DNA of 64,000 nt from Euglena gracilis (Eukaryota > Euglenida > Euglenophyceae > Euglenales), in contig CP154955.1 of assembly GCA_039621445.1 (NCBI GenBank), forward strand, positions 43,547,540 to 43,611,539, in the 5' to 3' direction. The notes beneath the pieces are model-generated. The model was not told the origin of the DNA, did no database searches, and saw only the letters and a list, made by a program, of their open reading frames with translations. The position numbers and the translations under genes were made by a program. This document shows, in pieces, positions 1 through 12,448 of this stretch (the stretch's first letter is position 1; each line of letters starts with the position of its first letter).

Positions 1-421
1 ATTTAACACTCACTTGTTCCCCACCGCTGCCTGTGAGGTGGTGGGGAGGCAAAATTCCCAGGGGGGAGGCAGGCATTTGGACGGCCCTTTGGCAGTGACC
101 GTGAAACATTATTTAATTCTTCAGCGCTTAAAAAATGAATCGGAGGGTCTAAATAATTGAACGCATGTGCTGGGATGAGTGGCCAACAGCGGGAGGCTGA
201 TTCGGCCGCCGACTGCCATTACCGAAAGACAGCGGCAGGCATCCGCCGAGCAATCCATGCATAAACCACAATGACGAAGCGGGGTCGACAAAAAAACCGG
301 AATGGACGATGGCAAACATGGAAATGCAAAGCTGCGTTCATCTCAGCAACCCAAGCAACAAATGCGCACCAGCGGTCATCCCGGTGTGCCGCTGCCTCGC
401 GGACGCCTGCCCGGGACGTAC

Positions 422-3400
422 CCCGCGGGCTTGGCCTCCGGGACACTGTTCGGCGCCGGCTCATCCAACCACGACGGGCCCTTTGGGGCGGTGGGCTTCT
501 CGGCGGGGGCCGGGCCCAGCAGGCGGCTGGCGCCGGTGCCCCAGCCCGAGGGCTTTGGCGCGTCGCCGCCGCCGCCGCCGCCGCTGAGCCACGGCCATAC
601 ATTCACTTCGCAAGCACCAGGGGAGCAACCCCCCCCCCCGGTTCTAAATCCAGGCGGAGTTTCAAAAACCCACAGTTTTGGCTGGGAGTCCACTGACCCA
701 AAGATTACCGTCGCATCGTATTTCACCATCAGTATCAATGACATTTCGGGCCCATGTTTGAACATGATTTTAACAGCTTGTGTTTGAAATTTGTCCCAAA
801 AATAACAGTTAAAAAAAAAGTGACAGCAAAAACCTATGACTCCAAAAAAAAACAGGTGGTTATGGAACATCTTTTTTGTATGTCCCCACTTTAAAAAAAG
901 GGGGTTTGACATTCGGTCGCCAAATCAAGCACACCGGGGAGGGGTGCTCACTTTTCCCCTGGGCCCCACTTTAAACCCACCCACCGATGACCTGTGCAGG
1001 AATACTAGGTGGGTGGGTTTTGGAGTTTCAAAAAAAAGTGGGGCCAAGGGAAAGGCCGAAGTCATGCAGGGATTAAGTGAAGCTATGACCATGAGGGCAA
1101 GCCCCCAGGGGCTGGGGCCCAGGCGCTGGGCTGGGGGGCGGCCGTCGGGGACAGCGTTGGGACACCACCCATGGGAGGGACAATGCACCGCAGGGCCTCC
1201 GGGCTCCTGGCGCAAGGATTGCAACAGAAGTGGCTGGCTGTCCACAGGGAAAGAGCCACCCTGGTGCCCACACCACATCAGGGTCCGCACAAGATGGGAC
1301 TCATGGTTCATTCACTCATGTACATATAATATGGATACTTGATTACCCCCCCGGGCAACTGTCCGAACCTGGAAGGGTTCCCCAGAAGTCACCAGGGCCA
1401 CCTTCCGGGGTGCGCATTGTGGAAACACCTCGAACAGCTCCGGAAACCCAATCTGCCGAAGGCGGCACCGCCAACAACGCTGGGCGGCGCGGAAGTGGCA
1501 GCCGGAGCGGCGGGCAGCCAGGAGGGCTGTCCCGGGCCCGGGCCAGGGGCGGGGGCGGCGTTGGGGGCGGGCGGGGGCGGCGCGCCGGGGGCGGCGCCCG
1601 CCAGCCACGACGGCTGAGTCGGGGCGGGCGCGGGCGCGGCGCTGGCGGGGCTGAGTGGTCGGGGCCACCGGACCACCCAGACTGGCACGGGCAGCCGAGC
1701 GCATCCACCGCCGGGAACCATCAACCCGGTTTGGTTCTGGCAAATCCACTGAAAGGTGTGAGAAGAGAACTGGGACCCTTCACCAACAAAAAGGAGGGAT
1801 GTCCGCCCCCCGCCCCCCATGCCTCAAATTTCAGCCTGGTCCCACAACCGTTGTCAATTGGCTGCAGCTCCTCCCCCCAAACGCCAATATGCAACCATTC
1901 AGCCCCGGGCGCTGGGGGCCGGGGCAACTGGGGCCGGCGCGGAGGGGTTGCTCGATAGCCACGACGGCCGCTGCGAAGGGCCGGCGGGGGCGGCGGCGGC
2001 GGGGACGGAGGGGGCCGGCGCCGGCGCGGGGGTTGGGCGCAGGGACGCCTCACGGCCGGCGTGGGACCAGCGATGGGGACTACCGGTGGGCGTCAAGGAG
2101 ATGGACGCACCGTCGCCATTGTGAGGCACCGTTGGTGACTGAGCTGTCCTCCAGCTGGCATTCGATGCCGTGCCGAATGTTCATGGTAATTGGGGCAAAC
2201 TTTGGCCGCAAAACATCACCTTGTTGCTTCAGCAACAGCAGTTGAATGTCGCATCCAATCGGGCAAATATGCGTTTTTTGAGAATTCCAATAAAACCCTG
2301 TTAATAACACATGCATGCCTTGGGCAAATTATCAAAAGTTGCAGGCCAAGGGAACTGGAGGGAAAGGACAAAGTCCCAAATCTGCCAACCTGCTGGCAGC
2401 CAGGCCGGCACATCCCTGGGGGGCTGCGGGTTGAGCCACGACGGCGCGGCGGGGGCTGCGCTGACCGGCGCTGCTAGGGCGGGCGGCGCCGGCGGGGGCG
2501 CCGCACCGCCCCCGCCGCCCAGCCACGCCGGCGGGCCATTGGCCACCGGCGCCGCGGGGGGCGGGGCGACGGGGGCCGGGGCCGGGGGGGCGGGGGCGGC
2601 CGCCAGCCACGGCGGCAGTCCGCCGGCGGGGGCGGGGGGCGGGGCGGCCGGGGCGGCGGGCGGCGCGGGAGGCACCGGAGTGGGGGCCAGCCAGGAGGGG
2701 GCGGCCGCCGGAGGGGCCGGACCGGCGGGCGCCGCCACCGGGGGCAGAGAGCAGGGGGACGATGGGTTAGACACGGTGGGCAGCAAGCCGAGAAACGGCC
2801 AGGGCCCAGAGTGTTTTTTTTTAAAGACTGGGGGGAGAGGCGGCCCCCCCCACCCAGCGGGGGTCCAGAGGACCCACTTTGGGGGTAAATTTGGGGGTCA
2901 AATTTTCATTTGGCGCTTCGGGCCAAAAAAAAGGCCAAAATGGCCAAAACCCTGCCTCCAGCCGGGAACCCACCATTGCCTTGGGGGTACCCCGGAGAGG
3001 GTCTGGTTCCACCCCACCCCCTTCCTCCCCCGGGGGGGGGGTCCAATTTGAAGAAAAAAATCCCTGGCCCAGAATGGCTTGCCTCCACCGTCAGTCTTGG
3101 AAGCGCTACACCGGGCATTGTTTTTGGATGGGTTTGCCCGAAAGGATTGGGGGAGTGAGTCAGCCTGTGTGCGTGCGCACATGCACACGTGTGTGGGTTT
3201 CTTTGCAGCCAGAGAATAATCCGGGGGCGCCAGCGACCCCACTCCCTGTGTGGTGCGGGTGTGGCGATCGCTGGAGCAGTGTCGGTGCCAGAGGCGGGGG
3301 CAGCGGCCGTGGCCGGCTCTGGCGATTTGGCCGCGGCAGGCGGCGCAGCTGCGGTCAGAAGCAGCCTGTGAAGAAAACATCACCAAAAGCCATCCAACCC

Positions 3401-3488
3401 CAGAACCACAAGAGAAAGAGCAGAGTCCTCCACCTTTGGGAATCGAAGGAGCACAAGGACGAGAAGGATCAGCTTGCACGACAGCAAA

Positions 3489-3526
<38 letters not shown>

Positions 3527-5728
3527 ATATGAAAAACATCAAATACATGGGGTGCCAGACTTCTACGGCTCCCAACAATAACTTCAGGAACTTGTAGGAT
3601 GTGATAACCTGGGCAATCGCTTCCAAAAATATCACTATCGTTGTTAGCTAATCTCCTCTGCTGTATCCACAAGCCCCAGACTACTCCTATCCCGGCAAGT
3701 TGCCCCGCATGACAGATCGAGGCGTGCTTGTCCCTTCCTAATCGTTAAGTCAGCTGTACCCTGTCGGGTGTAATGTCCAGAAGGTACCTCCATTGTTTTT
3801 GAAAAAAATGAACCTTTTTCAAAAAAAAGATGCATTTTTTCATGTGGATAAAATCCTCAGTGGCAGGTTCCAAAGCCACCCATTGCCTTAGTTGGGCTTG
3901 GTTTGGCATACGGGTGGGGTCAAAAATCACAAGATTTGGCTCTAAACGCCAGTGCCCAAATCAAATTCTTGTCGAAGTACGGAAATGCGCACACCGACCA
4001 AAAAAAAGCATAAATGCGAGGTGCGGTGAAGAATCCCCCCCCCCCCGGCGCGGGGTTGGTCGTGGGTCAAAAAGTGCCCAAAATGGGCTTTTCTCATCAG
4101 ACTGGCCTCAATTTTGTACAGCGCGCTGCAGCTGCTGGCTTGGGCACTGCTGCGCGGTGCAGGGGCGCGCCAATTATACACGCCATATGTCCTGGTAGGG
4201 GCACAACTTATTTGTACACCAAATTTTGTGGGTGGGACCCAACCCCAGCCCCAAAGCCTCTGCCATCCCATCGGGAAGGGTGCTGGTGAGCCAGGCGGAT
4301 CCTGGACGGCTGTCCGGGGGCTCCACTCCACGGGGTTGGCCGCTTGGCAAAGGGGTTGGAGGAGAAGCCGAACGGGTTGTTCCGGCCCGGAGGGAACAGG
4401 GGTTTGGCAGGGGCCTCAGCGGCGGCGGGAGGGGTGGGCTGCGAGCAGGGCGGCTCGCAACTCCACGGATCCAGCTATTTTCTTTGATTTTGTAGGTATG
4501 TCACAGTCAGCCCCAGTGTGCTCAGACGGGGGGGGGGCCAAAGCCACCCATGTGCGTTAACCTGCACTGTGGTGTGGTGTGGTGTGGTGTGGTGTGGTGT
4601 GGTGTGGTGTGGTGTGGTGTGGTGTGGTGTGGTGTGGTGTGGTGTGGTGGTGGACAAACTGTGGAGAACATCACCAAACAGAATTCGGACATTGGGAAGA
4701 CATTGGGGTCAAAACAAAAAAAAAACCACAAATACTGCACAAACAGGTGAATACACACACACACACACAATGCAATGGATATCGACAGGTGCTTCCAAAC
4801 ATGGCAAAACCCAGCAAAATCAATCCCAACTCAGAGTTTGTCCAACGTTTTGTCCTGACCTTGGGGTTGTAAACACCGAAAGAAATTCGGTCTCCAAGTG
4901 CAGATTCGCGCTGCCTGAATCTGGATGAGGCACATGGGGCACCCTGGTCGCTCCGCCGGGGCTGCCTCGAGGACGGCAGGCGGTGAGGCTGCCAGCGCCG
5001 GCCCGGCTGGCGGCTGCAGCGGTGGCGGCGGCGGCCCTGCCGGGGCTGCGGGGCCGGCCGGGGTCGGGGCGGGCTCCGCCTCCAGCCAGGCGGGCGGCTG
5101 CGGTGCGGGCTGCGAGACGCTGGTGGCCAGGGCCGGGGAGGGCTGGGCGGGCGGGGGCGGCGGGGCGGGGGAGACGGGGGCCAGCCATGCGCAGACGTCA
5201 ACGGGAGGGGTGGAGGAGTCCCCACCTCCGGGGGTTGTACTCAGGTGAGCAGAAGAATTTCAGTGCAGTCCAGGTCAGTTCAGAAGAATTGGGTCAGGGC
5301 GGTCCTGAACACAAGGACTTTTCCATCCCGGCACACTTAATGCAAAACCCCGCAAGGCCGAAAAAATCGCCATCTTTGGCAGAAACGGGTCGACATTGGG
5401 GGACAATGATTTCTGGCATCTTGGGCGATCGCTATCCACCCCAACAATCAACAAATGCGTATTTTGACTTTTTTAAATCTTCGACTCCGCACACTGGCCG
5501 TTTGGCCCATTGGCGGTCCTGAAGGGGCCGTATTAAAAAAAAAAACCCTCTCTCTCCCTCTCCCATATGAACCGCCCTGCCCCCCATATTCTCCCTCCTC
5601 CTCACCCACACCTGTTCAGGCCTGACCAGGAAGGCTCCCCCTTGGGTGGGGAGGGGGCTGTTGGGGATTGGAAGGGGGCGGTCGGCGAGGCACACTCCGG
5701 TGGGGGCAGGCCCAGTGGATGCGCGAAG
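422..5728 (-). CDS. Pro/Ala-rich disordered protein with periodic PxWL motifs (multi-exon, 3' end outside window)
   Basis: I do not recognise the family. Exon blocks on the minus strand, 5' to 3': 5728-5612, 5239-4943, 4438-about 4240, about 2835-2390, about 2090-1900, about 1690-1480, about 1260-1080 and 583-422. Borders follow GT-AG consensus; the exon ending at 422 is followed by GTACGT, so the gene continues past the left edge. The phase of 5728-5612 into 5239-4943 agrees. The protein is almost entirely Pro, Ala, Gly and Ser, without a visible fold or membrane segment. A short motif, Pro-(Ser/Ala/Pro)-Trp-Leu, recurs about a dozen times (for example PSWLAPTP, PPWLAAAP, PAWLGG, PSWLDEPAP). 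Tryptophans in the 2390-2835 and 1480-1690 exons are 28 or 29 residues apart. In the exon at 4240-4438 two frames are plausible: the phase-matching one ends in SAWLTS, the other carries two NPF motifs. A scaffold or multivalent linker role is inference only. Confidence 0.6.
2812..3066. mobile_element. CAGGG-family miniature inverted-repeat element, copy 1
   Basis: A 255-bp G/C-tract hairpin element. Near-identical 8-bp flanks, gcccagag (2804-2811) and gcccagaa (3067-3074), mark a target-site duplication. The right end reads GAAGAAAAAAATCCCTG, the inverse of CAGGGATTTTTTTCTTC. The left end keeps the T-run and AAAGAC but has lost the CAGG. The core has the TTGGCGCTTCGGGCC palindrome shared by other copies. 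On the minus strand the downstream edge reads CCCCCCAG then TCTTTAAAA, and the open frame of the neighbouring PxWL exon runs up to it, so the element may supply that exon's 3' splice site. Confidence 0.65.
3492..3521. repeat. poly(A) homopolymer run
   Basis: About 30 consecutive A between AAT and GAGGAAT. It could be the tail of a retroposed sequence, but no matching flanking duplication or retrogene body was seen. The 3.1-4.2 kb interval around it shows no other convincing exon. Confidence 0.6.
4566..4650. repeat. GGTGT pentanucleotide microsatellite
   Basis: About 17 uninterrupted copies of GGTGT on the plus strand, inside the intron between the exons at 4943-5239 and 4240-4438 of the PxWL gene. 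Open frames spanning it are repeat artefacts. Confidence 0.95.
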
Positions 5729-5768
5729 CTGCGAGCAGTGCGCAGTTTTGGAGAGTTGGCGTCGTTGG

Positions 5769-6030
5769 AGGGGTTTAAGACCGGGGGGGGGGGAGGAGGT
5801 CCCCCCACCCACCGGGGGGGGGGTCCCGGGGGACCACTCACTTTCCCCGAAAATGGAAATGGCCAAAAATGCCAAAAAATGGCATTTTCAAAAAAATTTG
5901 GCGCCTTCGTAAACATCCCACCCCCCTCCGGGGGACCCCCCGGGGGGGGGGGGGGGGCGGGGGCTCAGCCGGACCCACCCAACCCCCCCCCCCCCCCCCC
6001 AAATGTCCAAGACTTAAAAAAAAACCCCTG
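5769..6030. mobile_element. CAGGG-family miniature inverted-repeat element, copy 2 with perfect 8-bp duplication
   Basis: The element is flanked by identical cgtcgttg at 5761-5768 and 6031-6038. The ends are inverted: GAGGGGTTTAAGACC at the left and the complement of CAGGGGTTTTTTTTTAAG at the right. The 262-bp body has long G and C tracts either side of an A/T-rich core containing GGCCAAAAATGCC and TTTGGCGCC. No coding capacity. The 8-bp duplication and CAGGG-type ends are known features of hAT-superfamily elements; assignment to hAT is inference. Confidence 0.8.
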
Positions 6031-6309
6031 CGTCGTTGAGGGGCCAACCAACCTCCCCACCACAATGCTAATGATCGAGTTGACTTTATGACGGAGCGTT
6101 CCAAAGTGACATGATGAGATGATGCTGTGCATGATGAGGCACAAATTCAAGCACACCTTTGTGCCGAAATTGGAAACCTAACCCTATTCCTAACGTCTGA
6201 AACGCAATCCCAATGCGGTATATTAATGTGTTTTGTGCCAATTCGAGACAAACTTCATTTCAACAAATATATAGAATCCAACAAACAACACAAACATGGA
6301 GAGAAAAAG

Positions 6310-6545
6310 AAACACTTATGATTTTATATTTTTATATTTTTTAAATATTTATATTTATATATACATTTATATTTAGATGTTTATGTATATGCATATGTAC
6401 ATGTAATATATATGTATATGTATATGCCTATGTCTATGTCTATGTCTATGTCTATGTCTGTGTATACATGATTATTATATATGTATATTATATTTTATAT
6501 ATTTTATATATTTATGTTTATGTTTATGTATATTTATATGCGTTT
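6310..6545. repeat. AT-rich low-complexity tract with TATGTC/TATATG repeats
   Basis: About 235 bases of TATATTTATAT, TATATG and repeated TATGTC. The rest of the 6.0-8.0 kb interval is AT-rich without a convincing exon. A frame open on the minus strand from 8060 to 7614 cannot be tied to a family. Confidence 0.85.
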
Positions 6546-8073
6546 GAGCAAAATGAGCAAAAAATATGATACATGGAATCATTCAAAAGATAATTCATGC
6601 ACATGATTCCTTCCCGCTTGGGGCATGCCGCCCTTCTTCAACCACGTTCTAATCTCTTCTCACCCATCTAAACCTCCTTGAATTCTTCTGATACACACGG
6701 TTGTTGCTGTTTTTCGCACAAAAGATTGCTTGAAAAATGTGAGGGCTTTGTAAATTCAAGCAAAATGAGATTGTATTGCATCGGAAAGCAATATTGGACT
6801 CCAGCAACAAATTTCGACAAATCCCGACAAACCCAAGCTGTGTGGGTTCCGACAAATACTGACAAATCCAGATAACACTTCCAAAATGCCAAATGTCTGG
6901 AGGTGCTTTAAAACACCCAAGGTTTTTGAAACCTTTAAGCAGGAAATGGATGGAAACTGCAAACCAATGAACATGTAAATGTAACATAATAATATGTGTG
7001 CAATAAAAATGGAAAAAAACTTGGCCGAAAATTGTTGAAATACATGCCTCTGCTGCTGCTGATGACAACAATTACCATGTTCGGTGATCGGTGGTCGTGC
7101 TGCTGCTGGGTAAGGCCGAATTCTCTGAAATCTGGCCTCAAATCAGGCCTATGATTGCAAATTGGGCGGACCCTGTTGTCAATAACCCCATATCTTTGAC
7201 CCTGTCCATGGTAATAACCCCCATTTTCCCCCATCTCCGCATGCGGAAAACCCGCAAAAAATTGGGGGTTTCTGGGACACCCCTTTAGAAAGACAGACTT
7301 AAACCGAAATCTCTGTTTCTGAGCACAGGTTTTGATGTGCTGAAGCTTGCGTTTAGAAACACAGACTTTGACCAAAGCCATGTTGCTATAAACACAGGCT
7401 CAGGGGAAGGAATGGGGTTAGGGTTAAGTTTGCTGATTTCATGGAAAGCTGAAAGAGCGCGCGCGTGTGTATTTCATTGAGCACACAAAAAATTCACGCA
7501 ATAAACTGACAGTTTCACAAAACACAATCCATTATCCATTTCCAAACATACTCAAAGCGATTTATGTGGAATTGGATTTGCAAAAATCATATTGGAAGAT
7601 GTGCGGATTTTTATCAAAATAAATGGTTCTGGCGATTGTACGTTATATCCAAGCTCAATGTACAGCATCTAAGGCTGACCAAGGTTTCCTTCCAGAAAAC
7701 TATTGGTACTTGTCGTCGATCTGGGAGGGTTTTCACTGGGCGTTTGATTGACAAAATTCGGAACCTCAGGGTTCTATGTTTCTTGGCGCAACCATCAGCC
7801 ACAGTCAAATCCCTGGCAATCCAATGAGCCGTGCCACACAGCTTGTGGCACGACAAGGAAAGCAAGGGGCAGACAACCATTGCAAATACGACGCCGCCTG
7901 CACAAGGCGGGGCTGGCGCCTGACCCATTTGTCGTAGACTACTGCGGCGGGCTGGGACGGCATGATTTGACGTCCACGGTTGTTCTTTTTTTGGCCTGGA
8001 AACCTGCTCGCTGCGCCAAGGATGTGAGAAGTCTTGGCCTACTGCATGCCGCTCATAAAGGTCATTGAGTTTG

Positions 8074-8372
<299 letters not shown>

Positions 8373-8885
8373 AGGTAGTGTCCTTGGCATTCTGGGCAAA
8401 CCGTCCGTCCAGTGGAGGCATTCTCCGTTCCACCAATAATATTTTTGCGTACAATGTCATCATGTCAAAGGTGTCCAATGACAATTGTTTTTTGCGAGGT
8501 TGGAGGCTGCATCACACCACTCCTCCCACCCACAGGAACTTGACTTTAACTTACAGAGGGCAATCAACTCCAGTTCAATCCAGGCTGGCAACTTGCCGGG
8601 GAGGGTTGAGTGAAAGGGAGGGATGCCTGAGAACTTTATTCCCAAAGAGGAGGAGCACCAGTAACCCGCCCCCAAATAACAAGGCATTGCCCTTTCAGTG
8701 GGCAGTCCCGAAATAACAGGGCGGGGGGAAGGCCGAAAAAGAGGTTCCAATAACGGGGTATCCTCATTTCTTTGGTCCAAGGGATTTGTGAGGACACAAA
8801 TATTCCACAATTCTTGCCTGCCGCGAGTACATACATGTACATATGTAGACAAACATGCATGCTTATCTGTGTGTTTGGCAGGGAT

Positions 8886-10740
8886 TTACCAGTTATCTCC
8901 CCAGGGGGGTCTATTAGTAGTGAGAATCGGGGCGAGATCCAACGTTTGATGATGGCAGGTAGTGCGCGAATAATGGGGCAGGGGGCGGGTTTTCGAAGAA
9001 TCGGCGGCGTTCCCGCCTTTTCCTGCCGGTGGTCCGGCAGATTTTCCGCTTTTGCCTGGTGCTGGCCATGCGGCTTTTCCGCCTTTGCCAGGTGGGGCTT
9101 TCCCACCTTTCTCCTGGCCTTTTCCTTTCCCCTTACCCTTACCTTTACCTTTACTCTTACCCTTCGTGTTAGACAGCCATTCGAATGTCGCCCAGTAATC
9201 CCAGTATTCTGCATCTTCCGCAGTATATGCCGGGTCAGTCACGGATTCCGTGCTGGGCTTCCAAGCAAATTCCTGCTCAGCGTCACCACGATTCGAGTAA
9301 ACTGGTGCGACCGGGGGTGGTCGGGTTTCACGACGTGCCCGTTCCGCCGTTACATCTGGCGCTGGTGAAGATTCCTCGTCAGCGTGGACGTGCATCGCTG
9401 CGGGCGGATTTTTCCAGCTCTCACCGGAGTCCCAGCCCCATCACGGTCAGGTCAGCCAACGCGACAGCGGGATGTTGCTGTGGCGGAAGCGCCATCAGCA
9501 CGACACACAAGCTCTGCCGCCGGCAAGCGTGACCGCGGCACGGAAAATCTGACGCCGCAGCCACAGCGCCGCTCGCCGAGGTCGCACAGCAGCATCATGC
9601 TGCTGGCGCTCTTCCCTTGTCATTTCCGCCCGGGCAGGGTATCCCTGTCCGGCGGAAACAGGGGGCTGACGTGCGATTTGTCTCTGGATCGCATATTCAT
9701 ACTGTTGACGCTCCTCCTCAGAGTCGAATGGCCGGCCAGTCCACAGGTTGACGGGTTCATCCCGTACCTGGGGGACCGGCGCCGCTCGAGGCGCTGCTGC
9801 GGCTTCCCGCGGACGAGCACTTCGGGCACTGTCAGACGTCGCGGGAGGGTTTCCCTCCGCGTGACGTCTTGGCATAGGGTCAGGTATGGTAGGGTGGGGT
9901 TGAGGTGGATACTGATCTCGTTGCATTGGTCTCTCCGCATAAACAGACGTATGTGCCTCCTGGGGATAATCCCCAGAGACCGTGTACTGAGACACATGCT
10001 CCTGCGCGGGATGATCCCGCCGGGGCATGCACTCAGGGGATCGAAAAATATTTTCTTTTACACGTGGGTGTTCACTCCGGACGGGTGCTTCCCCTGTCTC
10101 TTCCTCGGATAATCCGGGGGAGTGAGCGCGATAATGTGCAGTGTAAGTGCCAACCGGTGGAACTTGTCGTGCTACCTGTGGCGGGACTTTCACGCCCAGG
10201 TCACGCATGGTAATGTCCTTGTGAATCCCGACGTGTCCGAGTCGGTGTAATACACCGAACCAGTCATCATCGCCTGGGCGCACATACACCACAGGGCTGG
10301 AGGGGTGTTCGCGATGGTCAGAATTTGACGACAGTGGTCATCCCACAATACCTGTGTGAAGTGGTCTGATGCCGGGTTTGCGCTCATACGCATAACGCGG
10401 TTCATCGTCTCCGCCGTGTGGTGGATCATCACACCCGCATACGGTGGGAGGCGACGAGAGCCTGATGGCTGAGATGGCCGCGCTTCCGCGTACATCGGGG
10501 TCATCCTGCTACTGCTGCTGGCTTCAGGGTTTCCCTGAGCCGCAGTCCGTGCAGGTGGCTGCGTACCGTATCGGTACGCATATTGGTCAGGTTGAGGGTG
10601 AGTGGTGGGGTGGTAAGGTGGTGGTACTCTGCCTGGCTTCCTTCCACCGGGCAGCATGATACCGCCCGGGGTCCGTACGGTGGGTTGGTTAGGTCGTTGG
10701 GCGTGAGGTGGTAAGTGTAACCGCTTGACTATTGTCTGGT
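8886..10740 (-). pseudogene. Gly-Lys-rich retroelement ORF (gag-like), frameshifted
   Basis: Three overlapping minus-strand frames read as one protein broken by frameshifts near 10270 and 9500-9400. The upstream part (10740-10190) is Pro/Tyr-rich and may follow a 3' splice site (TTTTTACCAG). The middle (10290-9495) is Arg/Pro/Gln-rich with two similar EEERQQYEYA and REERQQHDAA segments. The last part has an acidic stretch ending in WDYWATFEWL and then a run of Lys-Gly pairs, like basic nucleic-acid-binding tails of gag proteins. It lies downstream of a Ty3-type integrase on the same strand, so it may be an extra ORF of that element or the start of a tandem one. No zinc knuckle (CCHC) was seen. 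Function is inferred from context only. Confidence 0.45.
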
Positions 10741-10821
10741 AAAAAAATACTGCAGAAAGAATGAATGATAAGAATCAATGATAAAAAGAAAAGAAAAACA
10801 ACATGGGTTTCCCATGCGTTC

Positions 10822-11449
10822 TCAAAAACTTGTCATGGAAACATCAATGTTATGCTTTTTGTTCCACAGCTTCCAATCTTGCTGGACATACCCAAAAAAA
10901 TTGGTTGCTGGCTCCCAAGTTTTCCAGCGGACCTTCCAAAGGTGCATACCTTTGTCGATTTTGTGATCAATAATTTTATCGACTACAAAATCGTCCGTCT
11001 CAGGTAATCTGGAATGGGGCTTGAAGTGCAGGCATGGGATGGGTTTCCCATCCGGCGTTGACAGGTATGGCTTGAAGTCGTCCATATGAACGTCCTCAAC
11101 ACCATTCGGTAATGCGACCTTGTATCGCCCACTGGTACCTAGTCTTTCTAGGATTTCACAGGGGCCGAGCCAAAGGGGGTCCATCTTGGAAGACTCCATG
11201 CGAGTACGGCTATTCCGCACCCACACGCGGTCACCGGGACTATACACAGGTGACTTGAAGTTCTGCAAAAAACGATTTCCGTTTAGTTGCATGGATATCA
11301 ATGACTCGCTTCTGGACTGCAGAACGTAGATTTTCTACTTCCGCAAACCAGGTCTCGCAACTGAGGGAATGAATTGAGACCCTGGTCCATTCATGACAAG
11401 CCATTACCAGTGGGCAGATCCTCCAGCCAGACTGATCAGTCCTTGTCAA
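10822..11449 (-). pseudogene. Ty3/Gypsy (chromovirus-type) polyprotein 3' end: integrase C-terminus plus chromodomain
   Basis: The 11301-10822 frame contains YSPGDRVWVRN, then a PLWLGPCEILERLG segment and a YKVALPNG segment, the usual GPY/F-like tail of Ty3-type integrases. It is followed by FVVDKIIDHKID and LWKVRWKTWEP, a chromodomain-like core (V-x-K-I-x-D-x-K, aromatic, W-K-x-W-E-P). An upstream frame (11449-11240) has VENLRSAVQKRVIDIHATKR, the usual helix before the PGD motif, in a different frame, so a frameshift lies near 11270. Protease, reverse transcriptase, RNase H and the integrase catalytic core are absent: upstream of 11450 the sequence changes to unrelated DNA. A 5'-truncated relic. 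Stop follows DVSMTSF. Confidence 0.8.
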
Positions 11450-11689
11450 GGTTCACTCATCCCACAGCTGAACACATTTCAGCCTTAGGGTCACCAAGAA
11501 GACCGCCACCTCCAATGCCATCCTCCAGCATGCCTCATCTAATTTCAACTTTGGTCCAAATTTCCCCCAACCAGCACATCAACCTCAACCCCAACCCCTT
11601 CAACCCCTACATTATCCCCATCATCCAGTGCAACCACGTTACTTGTGTGCGGCAGACGGGAGATCCTACGAAGGTAGGTCGCCGGCGCG

Positions 11690-11890
11690 TTGTACCAAGC
11701 CGAGTATCGCTCGAGTAGCTTATTCGGTAAGGCACTGGGGTCGGATGCGGGAGGTCGTGGGTTCGAGACCCAGGTCCCGCCGTGAGTCCTGATTGATCCC
11801 GTACAGGCAGAGGGCCTACCGCGGGGATCGCAACTGAAACGAACGTTGATCGGTCGTATTACCACGGGCGTGGCCCCTCGCCAACGGTCG
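11690..11890 (+). mobile_element. tRNA-like SINE
   Basis: GTAGCTTATTCGGTAAGGC resembles a tRNA A box, and GTGGGTTCGAGACCC, 40 bases on, a B box with the TTCGA loop. The spacing suits an internal Pol III promoter. The 3' strand after the B box (GTCCCGC) has no complementary 5' acceptor strand, so this is not an intact tRNA. A unique-looking tail of about 130 bases follows. No terminal A-run or flanking duplication was identified. Confidence 0.5.
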
Positions 11891-12448
11891 AGCCACGGCA
11901 AGTACTATGAGCTGTCCATTTCTGCCATGGTAGCTTTTATCAATCTTCCACCCTCCAGCATCATGTCTGGCTGGTGCCTTCCATATCTTTTGGATGTTTT
12001 TGACAACACTTTGCCTGGCCGATTCCTTCCCTACTTTTTGGATATTGTTCCAACAAACATTTCTGAGGCATGCACAAGCAGTGGTCTTCTTGAGACTGGC
12101 GCCAGAGCCTTCTCTGGGACCCGTACAACCTGGCCAAGACCCCAGCCATCAATAGCCTGTTCAGCACTGCATCCTGGCCTAGTACATCCTGGCCCAGCAG
12201 TCTATCTATCAGTGTGGGCCTCTGGAGCAGTTCTTCAACTGCCCATATATCCAGAACCTGTGTGCCTTTAATACCTGCACAGCCTGTTTGGTTGGCCAGA
12301 CCATCCAGAGGCTCCCCCCCCCCCTTGCATCAACATTCAAACAAACAACCCCTTGCAACAAACATTTCAACCTCATCCAGTAGTCTCATCCCTGTTTACA
12401 GCTTGATACCACAGCCCCCCCTGGACAGCCAAATCATTCCTTTCACTT

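Noticed and set aside
4240-4438. NPF-containing frame as proof of an endocytic adaptor
   Set aside because: The frame that matches the upstream exon phase lacks the NPF motifs and instead continues the WL pattern.
11700-11775. Intact tRNA gene
   Set aside because: A and B boxes are present but the acceptor and anticodon stems do not pair; better as SINE.
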